From Sympetrum striolatum (Eukaryota > Arthropoda > Insecta > Odonata > Libellulidae): DNA of 64,000 bases. The stretch lies in assembly GCA_947579665.1 (NCBI GenBank), contig OX388351.1, positions 59,032,939 to 59,096,938 on the forward strand, written 5' to 3'. Shown in pieces: positions 11,766 through 21,560 of this stretch (positions within the stretch are counted from its first letter, which is position 1; each line of letters opens with the position of its first letter). Position numbers and translations under genes: made by a program. The notes under the pieces are model-generated. The model was not told where the DNA came from, did no database searches, and saw only the letters and a program-made list of their open reading frames with translations.

Positions 11766-12150
11766 TCTCCGACAGAATTCACTGCATCTGTTTTGTTCAA
11801 TGAACGTCTGGGTATATATTAAATGCCACTCATGTCCCGCGAAAACTCAGGAATTTATTTATCGCTATATTCACCTACATTTCTGTATCATTCGGTCATA
11901 TATTTTATCTCTCCTTGACCTAATACCGGCGAATTTTATCTCACTCTCGTAATATTCTTTTTACTTCACTGATTCGAATAGATTTAGTTTTTAGCCCTTA
12001 CCTAAATTTAAAAAAACATATTTTTAGCGTTCGGAGATTTAATCTTATCTGGTATCCGTTGTACGTAATTTTTGAGTCTTAATGTACATTTATTCGCACG
12101 CTAATTTCTACATGAATCTTCCAAATTCGTTTTTATTCAGTGACCGATAT
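11766..12150. other. AT-rich non-coding DNA flanking the hAT insertion
   Basis: No gene seen. The last bases form the left flank of the hAT element. Confidence 0.5.
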
Positions 12151-12158
12151 GTCAAGTT
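12151..12158. repeat. Left target-site duplication of the hAT element
   Basis: GTCAAGTT, repeated perfectly at 13751-13758 immediately outside the other end of the element. Eight-base duplications are diagnostic of the hAT superfamily. Confidence 0.95.
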
Positions 12159-12172
12159 TAGTGATTCGGAAA
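12159..12172 (+). repeat. hAT left terminal inverted repeat
   Basis: TAGTGATTCGGAAA; pairs with 13737-13750 with one mismatch. Confidence 0.93.
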
Positions 12173-12184
12173 CCGAGACGAGAC

Positions 12185-12352
12185 GAGAATTTTGAATGAT
12201 CTCGACTCGATCTCGATTCGTCATTAGTTGCCTCGATCTCGGTCTCGATCTCGTTTGAACCCATCTCGATCTCGACCTCGATCTCGGCCAAGCCTTGCTC
12301 GATCTCGATCTCGATCTCGATCAGAATCATCTCGATCTCGATCTCGGATCGG
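12185..12352. repeat. hAT left subterminal CTCGAT array
   Basis: Runs of CTCGATCTCGATCTCG alternate with short spacers (TCATTAGTTGC, TTTGAACCCAT, AGAATCAT), giving a higher-order period of about 35-40 bp. The right-hand array at 13575-13710 has the same hexamer in the same orientation. Short repeats just inside the ends are typical transposase-binding sites in hAT elements. Confidence 0.85.
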
Positions 12353-12709
12353 CCGAATCGTGTACGTTTCGGTAATTTTTGGGTGTTTCTAGTGTTTTTT
12401 TGGGCATCCAGGAAAACAGGTCTTTGAGCGAATTTCAGCGCTCGTGGCCTATTTCCTGTGTGTTCTTTGGCCACTTTTGGGTGTTTTCGATGCGGTTTTT
12501 TGGGGCACTCAGGACAACTGGGCCAAGTTTGAGGAAGACAATTCTTGAGCTTCGTGAAGTTGAAGAGGATGGCAGGGTTATGATTAAATAAACAAAACAG
12601 TTGATCGTTTCTTAGTTATGACTTACATCGTTTATTCTACAACATGTTCATCATTTTTTACAGTCAGTATTTACAAAAGTTTTTTAACCTATTTGCCAGA
12701 AAATAATAT

Positions 12710-13514
12710 TTACTTATCACAAATATCTGATTTCAAATTACTTTTCATCCATGAATTAATACATAAAAGTGCCCTCAACGATTCAGATTTTAATCGCGAT
12801 CTATGAGAAGTCATAATTAGTGAAGCATTCGAGAAAAGACGTTCGACGGGAACGGACGTTGCCTGTATGCTGAAAACATCCTTTGCCATTGCTGACAAAT
12901 TAGGAAAGGCTTCTTGATTCGCGCTCCACCAAGCAGCTATATCAATTTGTTTCTCTGCTGGTTGCCTTTCATAATATTTTGAAACTTCATCACGCCAACC
13001 TAGTGTCTTGTTCCCGGTTTGAACAACGGGAAAACAAGCATTGAGATCAAAATCGTCTTCCAGTGATTCACCAGTTTCAGTTTCATTTCTATCCACGTCA
13101 TTGCTTTTAAAGTAAGAATTTTTAAAAATATTTTCGAAAAAATCTATGGATTGAAGTCTCAATGCTTGTCCCCATGCGGTCGTTTCAAACCCCTGGATCT
13201 TGTATCTCGGGTCCAGAATAAGGGCAACGCAATACATCCAGTTTGTTTTTTTATAATGTTTTAAAATTTTGTCTCTCCCCGCTTGCAAGGCAATAATAAG
13301 GATTTCGGGAAATGGCTTTTCGCTCACATAACAAACACGTGGCGAAATGCTCCTTGTTCTTACTTTCATATCGGAAAAATGTTTGCCAAGTAACTTTTTT
13401 CTGAAGCACCATGTCCGGAGAATTCTCATCAGTGTCATGAGAAATTAACAGATTTTCTGCTTCGCGTTTACTTCTTTTTGCACTCTTATCACTGCCTGAA
13501 TGTTGCCGCTTCAT
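12710..13514 (-). pseudogene. hAT transposase remnant (N-terminus plus dimerisation domain, core deleted)
   Basis: Reading the minus strand from the ATG at 13514, the protein begins MKRQHSGSDKSAKRSKRE and runs into TWQTFF and a CLLC pair, as in a BED-type zinc finger. Near 13300-13330 the reading frame shifts, and sequence from much later in hAT transposases follows: LDPRYK, then AWWSANQEAFPNLSAMAKDV, then SVPVERLFSNASLIMT and SLRALLCINSW, ending at 12710. The last part is the conserved C-terminal hAT dimerisation domain. The DDE catalytic region and most of the inserted domain are missing, and the two halves are in different frames, so no functional transposase can be made. The junction marks an internal deletion. 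The flanking arrays and terminal repeats remain and could still be used by a transposase supplied in trans. Confidence 0.9.
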
Positions 13515-13574
13515 AGTTTCCAAAGAACTTGACGAGTAGCACTTCTAAGATATCACGAAACTTGTTCACCAAAA

Positions 13575-13725
13575 AATCTCGATCTCGATCTCGTTCAAGG
13601 TCAGCTCGATCTCGATCTCGGTCTCGTTCAAAGTCATCTCGATCTCGATCTCGGCCTCGACCAAAACCCCCTCGATCTCGGTCTCGTCTCGAAAACCGAG
13701 ATCGAGATCGAGACGAGATCGAGAC
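13575..13725. repeat. hAT right subterminal CTCGAT array
   Basis: Repeated CTCGATCTCGATCTCG with spacers TTCAAGGTCAG, TTCAAAGTCAT and ACCAAAACCC. In the last 40 bp the array flips to GAGATCGAGATCGAGACGAG, so the extreme end is inverted relative to the rest. Read as protein on the plus strand it gives a spurious Arg-Ser repeat. Confidence 0.85.
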
Positions 13726-13736
13726 GAGACGAGATT

Positions 13737-13750
13737 TTTCCGAAACACTA
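13737..13750 (-). repeat. hAT right terminal inverted repeat
   Basis: TTTCCGAAACACTA, the inverted partner of 12159-12172. Confidence 0.93.
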
Positions 13751-13758
13751 GTCAAGTT
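13751..13758. repeat. Right target-site duplication of the hAT element
   Basis: GTCAAGTT, identical to 12151-12158. Confidence 0.95.
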
Positions 13759-14249
13759 TTTCAATCGCATGTAGGAAATGATTATTCCCTGACCTCATCC
13801 CATCTTGTATGCGTGTATTTTTTACCATTTTGCTCTAATGTTTCATTAATATTTATGACAAATCTATTAAAGTTGAATTTAATTGGCAGGTGGATTTATT
13901 GGTAAAGATTTCCAAACATAGTTTTTACGTGATAATTCATTTTTAGTCATTAAGTAAGAAGGTTTAGGAGCCCTTATAAACACTGGGAGGGATAATCTAT
14001 TAAGGAAATTAACTGGAGATATGATGCAAAGTTACAGAGAAAAGCATATATACGAAATGTGCTTCATAATATTTATCTTAACACATAAGGATAAGACTTC
14101 AGTTTAATTTAAAGGAAGGAGTTAAATTTAAGGCACTTACATCTAAACATGCACGCGTTAAATACATCACAAATATTATTGATGAATTACCGATGTTACA
14201 AATGACAATTATTAACGAATTTTCCCATATTTCAAATGCAATAGTTATA
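13759..14249. other. AT-rich non-coding DNA, nothing seen
   Basis: No supported gene or repeat. Confidence 0.5.
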
Positions 14250-15200
14250 TCCACGCAATATCATTAAGAAGCACTCTGATTTCCGTATCCCTGAATGAGA
14301 AGAATGGTGGAATTGTCAATCAAGCAGCACTTAAATTTCAAGAGTGCAGCACAGCTCACGCTTCGAATGACTGCTTCATGCGACGCTTGCAACGCGCGCC
14401 AGTTTCGCATAACCGGAATAACGAAAATGCTTCCGAGCTGAAATATGCCATCCCTCCAGCCACTCAATGGGCTAAAAAACGCTCGGTATTTAAGCAGCGA
14501 AGATATAGAGCGAAATAGGAGAGGGAGGTATACACACAATTTTTTCTTCGGCTACCACTCTCTCTACTTTGTTTGCTCAGATGCCGTAAAAATGCCCCAT
14601 TCTAAACAGTCAATCTGCCTACTCCGACTTTAAAATTACTCCTGGAAAAGTACCTCGGGGTACTCCCATTAAAATCTCTTCATTTTTTCCTGGCAGCATC
14701 TCCCCAATGTAACCCGAAACTCTCGCGCCTCTACATGGACCTACACTCCCACACGAGCGTGTCTCCCTCGCGACAGACGTGCCAGAGGCCCGTAGCGCTC
14801 TCGGCGGGGTGTATGCGTGTTGGGGGGATACAGGTTAATCATGCCGAGCACGCGTGTGACTGTGTGGGGACATCTATCTCTATCGCCGCTGCAATTTACA
14901 TTCCCATCGCCTCCTTTACTTATGTCGCCGTTCCCTCGGCGTTATTGCCGGTCCTCGTCCCTTCAGGATTCTCTTTTCCGCCTTCCCAGGATTTTCGTTT
15001 CTTCCCCCGTACCCTTTTTTGTGTAGGTTTTATCGGGTTACCTCATTTTTCTCCCCCAGGGCGTTGATTTTTTTCGTTTAAGGGTTTAATTGCGTTTTTA
15101 GGGGCGTTCCATCAAGGGTTTGGGACTGCCTTGTTCCCCATCCGTTTAAGATTGAGTACCTTTTCGCGAAGGTCGTTTACGAATGGGGTTGATTAATTGG
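14250..15200. other. GC-richer island, candidate conserved non-coding DNA
   Basis: One of the longest non-AT-rich patches. CpG words are frequent between 14340 and 14960 (CGCGCGCCAG, CTCGCGACAGACGTG, CTCTCGGCGGGG). GGTATTTAAGC near 14484 is TATA-like. ORFs of 60-110 codons overlap on both strands without a recognisable domain. It could be a regulatory region or hold an unrecognised exon. Confidence 0.3.
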
Positions 15201-16259
15201 GATATTTTTGCAGGTGAGGATTTCTGGGTAAACCTTTTTTCATATCTTCTCGGGTGGTATCAACCTTACGATTTGTTTCGGCTATTTCGTAGTCTGGATC
15301 TCTCAGCTACATTTGGATATAAATAAATTTGTTTGTTGTCTAAATATAAATCACTGAAATCTTATTATAAAATGTAACACTTGTAACTAAATCTACGGTT
15401 TTGACCCCAACTTACTGGCACCTCTCCATAATGAGAGAGGTATAATGTTTTTTTCTTACCTTTCTCTCTGCGCCATCATTATGTTTAGAATTCCTACACA
15501 GAAAGACATTTAAATACAAGCATAGAGAAATTTAATCGGTATATTTTAATAGATTATTTATTATTTTAAAGAAACACAGTTTTATCTAAATTAAGATTAA
15601 TTAAGAGTCAGAAGTCGTTGAATACTGCCCAAGATTTGAAGCTCAATGTAATATTGTACAGTCACTTAGAGTAATCATAGTGCATACGCATTTTTAACGA
15701 TAATTAAGTTTTTATTACAACCTAAATTCGAAGCAAAATTGAGGCAGGTTTAAAGTTGATGAAGTATTGACGTTGTTAATGGCCAGAATGAAAATGTAAA
15801 ATCTGAATATATCTCAGTATCTATGTGTGCTACCTCAGATTAAATTTATAGTGGAATTGACTCCAGTATTAGCTCCAAGAGATGCTGAGAGAGGTTTACT
15901 TCCGTCTACGACAAAAACATTGTTCCTGACTTTGTCTATGTTATAATATGTTTCGAGAATAATCCTCTCTGAAAGCAGTAAAGTTGTCTGGATATGTATT
16001 GAATTTATATTCACATATATCTCTGTTGGATTAAAATAGGATGTAATGAATTTATTAAAAATTTGAAAGAGTACCCAAAGCTCCCGGTACCTAACTTATG
16101 ACAACTTTATTGGCCGCCATATAAGAACTTTCATTATACTTGAGATATATTTTGCTCATTGTACCTTTTTTAAACAGATGTGTTTACAAAACAACCTTAT
16201 CGATCCATAAATCATTTGGGTTTCGCACATAACTCGTAACTCTTGCCAGCCATCGTTCT
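15201..16259. other. AT-rich non-coding DNA, nothing seen
   Basis: No supported gene or repeat. Confidence 0.5.
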
Positions 16260-16480
16260 GTCAATTTCCCATTTTGTTTACACTTACTTCTAAGTTCGAA
16301 GCACATAACCTCTATTCTTTCTCTTTTATCTTTCGTTCCTCCTCTCAATCGTCTTTCACCGTATGCCTTTCCTCACCTTTACATTTCTTTTTCTCCTCCT
16401 TCTTGCTCAATTTTCTCCGTTCTTTCTCTTCCCATCATGTGTTTGTATTTTCTTTTAAACCTCAAGGAGCAATATGTCGC
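16260..16480 (+). other. Pyrimidine-rich tract
   Basis: The plus strand is dominated by C and T (TTTCTTTTTCTCCTCCTTC and similar). The 71-codon ORF across it reflects this composition. Confidence 0.45.
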
Positions 16481-18180
16481 AAGGAGTGAAGGTGTGAAAT
16501 ATCTAATTTATTTAAAATACATCAAGTGTCATCTTTTCTTTTATGCAAATCGAAAGACCCGAGAAAACTTTCTTCGTTAACGAGATGAATATTCAGCCTA
16601 TTTCTAACTGAAATGAAAAACTTATGATTTAATCACTATTGTTAATATTTTGTTATAAATGAGTATTTGTTGCCGAGAACCCTGAAAATATTTCATGGAT
16701 GACTATGTGTTTTTTTATATTACCATAACTGTACATACCTAAAATTGTATACTAAAAGGAAAAAAATTCTGGGTGCACGCCCTTATGTGCTAAGTACAAT
16801 AACCCCCTTCCCTTTCCTTGTAAATTAAATTAACTGCAATTGAAACTGTCAATCGGATATATTAAGAGAAATTGACACTGATTTCGATACTGAAGGAAAC
16901 TGACAGTGTTTGTTTTCAGGAATGGTAAATTATCTTGAAAAAAAATTGAAGAGTTACCATCATGGATTGATGCACAGAATGTCTCCTAGCTTGTAATCAT
17001 ATGTAAATTTTATTCAATGAAAATAAGTTTTAGTGGGCGATATATCTTCATCTCAATACTCTTCTAATATGCTATTAATACCCCGTGCTATGAATGTAAT
17101 TGTGACAATGTAATGTCATAATTACGCTGCCCCCAGGTATATGTCTAACTGCGGTGGAAATTTGAACTCATAAATAAATTACAAAAGATATGTTTATAAC
17201 ATTTAAAGCAAATAGTTTTATGCTGTTATTTAAAAAATTTTATATGTTACTAGTACACTCTCTCATAATGTTTAGTTTTAGCTGTATGTATTTATACCTT
17301 TAGTAAAATATATTTAATAAGATTTCGACTCTTCAGGTGATTAAGGGACATGATGATAACCATAAGGATTGAAACCTTAATCGTGTACTAAAGGTATTGA
17401 GGTTAAGTTATGAGTCTCCTTTTTTCGTTATTCTTTGCAATGGAGACCTACCACAAAGTCAAGGCCGAACTTATAGATTCTGTAGGTATTTCTAACAGGG
17501 AAAGTAAACAGTGAACATATTACATGAGTATATTTTGATCCCCTGCCGGGTTTTACTTACCTGTAGCCACCATCATACGAAATAAAATACAAAAATACTA
17601 AGAAGTTAATGGAATTGGAGTGGTGATGGAGAGAAGGGAATTAACTGTTGATAGAAGTAGGGTGAAAATTCTAAATTGAAGAATATTTCTGTGAGTGTAA
17701 TAATTGTTTCCTATTTTACAAAATATTTAATTGGCCATAAATATCGATTTTTGGGTCATTTTGTTGTATGCGTAATAATAGCGGGGAAAATCCAAAGATT
17801 TTTCTCCAGAGAATGCTTAGCGAAGACGGACTTTCACAAGTTATTTTTCAAACTTTTTTGTGTTAGTAATGATTTAAATTACTGTCATATATATAATGGC
17901 CTTCTCAAACTAATGCCTTGACATATTGAGTTTGTTTTCCGTGTGTATTGATTCTAGTTTTTTTAATGCCTGTCCATTATATATTGCGCCATAATTTTTA
18001 CAGATCAATTTATAAAAATAGGATTTATACATGGGGTGAACTAAGTTACTTTTTATCATTTTTAAAGATTCATCCATCGATTATGTTTGCAACTGTTTAA
18101 TATTTAATAATGCGCATGAGAAAGTACAAATATCACTTATTTTCGTTAGTGTATTCTCGCTAAAACCCTTCTTAGAATAG
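16481..18180. other. AT-rich non-coding DNA, nothing seen
   Basis: No supported gene or repeat. A short ORF at 17676-17921 has no recognisable domain. Confidence 0.5.
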
Positions 18181-18359
18181 CCTATCTTTAATTGTTGATT
18201 CCTTTTCCATCGCTATATTTTGTCTACAGGGAAAAGCACTTTGGAGTCCAATCACGCTCTCTTTTTATACGAACAAATAAATATATTCTCCCTCATTCGT
18301 TCCTTGACATTCAAACGCTGTTATTTCCGAACTGCTATATATTTAGACTTTGGGAGACA

Positions 18360-18419
18360 TGGCGGACGCGGAGGCAGAGATAGCCGCTTTAAAACCATTC
18401 ATTTGGAATAACTCATGAG
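18360..18419 (+). other. Very small ORF with a good start context, function unknown
   Basis: ATG in the context GACATGG opens a 19-codon ORF reading MADAEAEIAALKPFIWNNS, ending in TGA at 18417-18419. The acidic, alanine-rich beginning and favourable start context look more gene-like than other short ORFs here. However, it has no family match and no splice donor in a useful place. GACATGGCGG also resembles a YY1/Pho binding site, which could explain it without translation. Confidence 0.12.
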
Positions 18420-18690
18420 TTCTAATCATCGTTTTTTTCTTCTCCGTGTCATCCGTTCCTCTTCCTCGACACTCATCATCTGTTCTTCTTTTCCTCCGGT
18501 ATGCATGAAGTGCGTCATCACGGTCATCATTCATCACTGTCACAATCGCTCAATCATTGCACCGTTTCGATCAATCACAAGCGACGCCTCTCTCTCTTCC
18601 CTCTCGACCTCCTTCCTTCTTGTTTCTCTCCTTTCCCCATCTGCTTCTTTTCTTCCCTATCCCATATCCCTTTATTTTACGTGCAATCGG
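18415..18690 (+). other. Pyrimidine-rich tract
   Basis: C- and T-dominated plus strand (CTCTCTCTTCCCTCTCGACC and similar), much like the tracts at 7.6, 16.3 and 21.1 kb. The ORFs of 96 and 71 codons are composition artefacts. Confidence 0.45.
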
Positions 18691-20250
18691 GAGTTGATAT
18701 TCTAATTAAGTTATAGACGAAGTGAATAATGCACGTTTTTTATACTAATTATTTAGCTAATTTTTTAAGTTTCAATGCTTCAGAAACCACATATTTTCCT
18801 ATCCATATATACCAGATAAATAATATTACACAAAAGTGATAACACTTCTGCATATAGCTTATTTATGATTTTAAACTTCATGGCTCTTTGCGTTATCCAT
18901 AGATTTCTTTAAACCCGACGATTACTCTATCTGTTTATGTTTAAACTGATGTTTAACAGATTCCATATCTCTTTATTTTATTTCTATATGAGAGTGGATA
19001 TTTCAGTCATATTTTACCGGAAGTAAATAATGAAATTCTTCTTATTCTGATAATTTAGTAACTTATTTAAGTTTCAATTATGTTTCAGGTCCCAAATATT
19101 TTAATATCTACATTTATTAGACATCACATATCAGGCCATCGTGATGTACCTTCTACATATAGTTTATTTATTGTTTTAACAGTTGTGGATCTAATGTTTT
19201 ACAGACTCTAAAAATATGTACAGAGCATTATATTCTGATATGTATAGTAAATCTCAGAGCCTTTTGCAACTCTTATAATCCTCGCAGAATTTTTGTTTTG
19301 CTTTCAGGTTCCTTTGGTAGGTTTTGCACACAGTCTATCTCTTTTTGATTATTCCTCCAATAAAAGAGCTTTCATTTGATTACAGTTTATTCTATCCTAT
19401 ACACAAAGAACAGTATTCTTTCTTTGCCTTGCTTACCATATTTTTGCACCGTTAATAGCTAAGCTAGGTTTTACGGACACGTTCAATTGCTTTTACGTTT
19501 TTCCCCTGGCAGGATAAATATAAGAGGGGACTTCCTATTTCCAATTGAAATAGTCACTCAGTCACAGTTTCCTCCATTTTCTTTTCCTGTGTTGGAGTGT
19601 TTTGTTACGTTATGAATGATGTTGTTCCTTAAATATTGTCATAAATTTATATACTGGCAAAGAAAGGTATATACTACGCAAGAACAAAATTTCACTTCTT
19701 TTAATGTGTTTAAACACATGCATTTAAAATGTTTTTATAAAACGTATCATGGTTCTGTCTATAAGAGATTATCTAGTATTTGTTAATGCTTATATTTCTT
19801 CACTCTTTGATCCATATTTTCTTTTATTATCTTACGCAAACATTTCTACTTTACTTTCTCACTTTATCTCACTTTTCTCTTGCTCTTTTAATATCCCATA
19901 CCTCCTCTTTTATCATCCTCTTCTGAAATTAGCCTTCCCTTTTGTCCGGTTTCTTTACGTGAATATTACGCATCTTACAAATACAATTACTGCTTGTCTT
20001 CAGTGGATGATTTCTCTTAAATTACGACTATCATATCCTCTTTGATCTCAGTCCAAAATGTTTATTTAGGCAATGAGATTATTTAAATAGTGTCATGTTT
20101 AATAGTAGTCATTGGGAATACAGTCTCTTTCTTTTGATATTTGCACAGTTAACATAATTCTCTTTTTCATAATAATATATATTAATTTCATGGTACCTAA
20201 CTCTTCTCCGGAAAACCTTGAAATGTATTTTGCTTTTAAATGTAATTTCT
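18691..20250. other. AT-rich non-coding DNA, nothing firm
   Basis: The string GGTAGGTTTTGCACAC near 19316 faintly resembles a block of repeat A but is too short to claim. Confidence 0.45.
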
Positions 20251-20254
20251 GTTT

Positions 20255-20490
20255 TTTTTTCACTTTAATTTTTCACACTCTCTGGGTGTTTTCCTGTTGT
20301 GGATTTTTTTCTTTGATCAAAATTAACAGTTTTTATTTTCTCCACAAAACCATTATTTTTTCTTTACCCTCCCCATTTCTACTTTACCTGTTAGAAATGC
20401 ATATATATATATCACTGGCTATATTTGCTTTTATGTATATGAGTTAAATGAAGAATGGGACTTCCTAGTCCTATTTTCGCCTAAATAAGA
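20255..20490 (+). repeat. Dispersed repeat A, diverged copy
   Basis: Contains TTTTTCACACTCTCTGGGTG and TTTTCCTGTTGTGGATTTTT, matching the central block of the copy at 3.4-3.7 kb. Further on comes GGGACTTCCTAGTCCTATTT..CGCCTAAATAAGAC, matching its 3' end. The order is conserved but the sequence is well diverged. Confidence 0.6.
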
Positions 20491-20534
20491 CGCGTGTGTA
20501 TGGTGTATACGCGTGTGTATGGTGTATACGCGTG
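20491..20534 (+). repeat. 19-bp tandem duplication
   Basis: CGCGTGTGTATGGTGTATA occurs twice in perfect tandem, followed by a partial third copy (CGCGTG). It lies exactly between repeat A and repeat B. Confidence 0.85.
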
Positions 20535-20811
20535 AGAGGTTTAAATCTCCAATAGTTGTCCTTGTCGTATCTCTGTCGTAAATTGTTTCATTATATAATT
20601 ACATTTAACTATACATTAATGAATTTAATTGTGTAATTAATTTCATTAATAAAAGTTTATTTGATTTGTGTCCTGTAGGATAGCATCGCTTATGAAATGT
20701 ACATGAGGTGTTTTGAAAAGAGCGACAATTCTTCCTGTTTTCTCCAAATACCGGTGATTGAGGTGAGGAATGCCCGCAAAGACGGCTATTGGAGGCATTA
20801 AACTTCTAATT
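20535..20811. repeat. Repeat B in inverted arrangement (foldback-like)
   Basis: The left arm (20535-20575, plus) reads GAGGTTTAAATCTCCAATAG then a degraded GTCTTTGTCG block. The right arm (20745-20811) is the same family on the minus strand; its reverse complement reads GAAGTTTAATGCCTCCAATA then GCCGTCTTTGCGGGCATTCC. The two face each other around about 170 bp of unrelated AT-rich sequence. Single copies of repeat B occur near 39.94 and 43.53 kb. Confidence 0.55.
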
Positions 20812-20844
20812 CATAAACACCCGCGATCCAAATTTTCTTTCTTA

Positions 20845-20930
20845 ACTGTATGTATATAAATTGGGTTAGATGAAAGAAGAAACTTTCTAGTCTCAATCTC
20901 GCCCAAATAAAGACTTATATTATTATAACT
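20845..20930 (+). repeat. Dispersed repeat A, 3' end only
   Basis: GGGTTAGATGAAAGAAGAAAC, TCTAGTCTCAATCTCGCCCA and AATAAAGAC with an ATT-rich tail closely match the 3' ends at 3.66-3.72 and 42.64-42.71 kb. A 5'-truncated copy is expected of a reverse-transcribed element. Confidence 0.75.
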
Positions 20931-21059
20931 TTGAAAGATTCTTTTTCTTAACATCACATCTAAATACCAAATCGTTTTTGACTTTTCCCTCTAAATTCTA
21001 TTCATCCAATTATCAAAGATTATTCTCATCCGACACATTTTTATTCCACATTTCCTTTG

Positions 21060-21560
21060 AAAACTTTTCCTATAATTTCCATCGCTGATAACCCTCTTTC
21101 TTTTTTTCATTTGCTCGTTCTTTCTTTATTTTCTCTCCCCCTCCATTTCCTCACTCTCCCTTCTTACCAATCCTCCCTCTCTCCCATTCTCCCTTCATCC
21201 TTGTCTCTTTCGCTCCCTTTCAACCCGTCTTTCAAAACAGGGACGCTGGTGTTTCCTCTTTCAGATTCTTTATCTGGACACGTCCCTTGTATTCCTCCCT
21301 TCCTTTTATCTATGTCTTTGCATATGTTACACGGCGATCCTCGTTTTATAAATATTTTCGAGAGCCAAAGCAAGTTGAGAGCTTTTTGACCTAACATCAA
21401 TCTAATAGCGGCGTTTATTTTTTTTCTATTTGGCTTCGCGTCAATCAAAGGGTGTGGGAGTCTCGCTTTTATTCATGCAGTCGAGATGAAAAGAGCGAGC
21501 CCTCCTCTTTTTGCCCGAGCTGAAACCGGTCAGGACTCGGAACAGCTTTTACGGGGTATT
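21060..21560. other. Pyrimidine-rich tract grading into a GC-richer island
   Basis: From 21060 to 21330 the plus strand is C/T-dominated. From 21330 to 21560 the composition is balanced, with CpG words. The overlapping ORFs (110 codons on plus, 94 on minus) show no recognisable domain. Confidence 0.35.

Larger units (their letters stand above)
12159..13750 (-). mobile_element. hAT-superfamily DNA transposon, internally deleted (1,592 bp)
   Basis: The ends are exact: TAGTGATTCGGAAA at 12159-12172 and its inverted counterpart at 13737-13750 (reverse complement TAGTGTTTCGGAAA, 13 of 14 identical). They are bounded by a perfect 8-bp duplication, GTCAAGTT. Inside each end lies a long array of the hexamer CTCGAT. 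The middle carries, on the minus strand, the two extremes of a hAT transposase gene: a BED-type zinc-finger N-terminus and the C-terminal dimerisation region. Autonomous hAT elements are usually 2.5-5 kb, so the catalytic core has been lost and the copy is non-autonomous. Intact ends and target duplication suggest it moved fairly recently. Confidence 0.95.

Noticed and set aside
12133..12474. 113-codon minus ORF with Glu-Ile repeats
   Set aside because: Also an artefact of the hexamer array, and it crosses the transposon boundary.
13529..13774. 81-codon plus-strand ORF with long Arg-Ser repeats, resembling an SR splicing protein
   Set aside because: It is a translation of the CTCGAT subterminal array of the hAT element. 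The minus-strand frames of the same array give Arg-Asp and Glu-Ile repeats, so no protein is implied.
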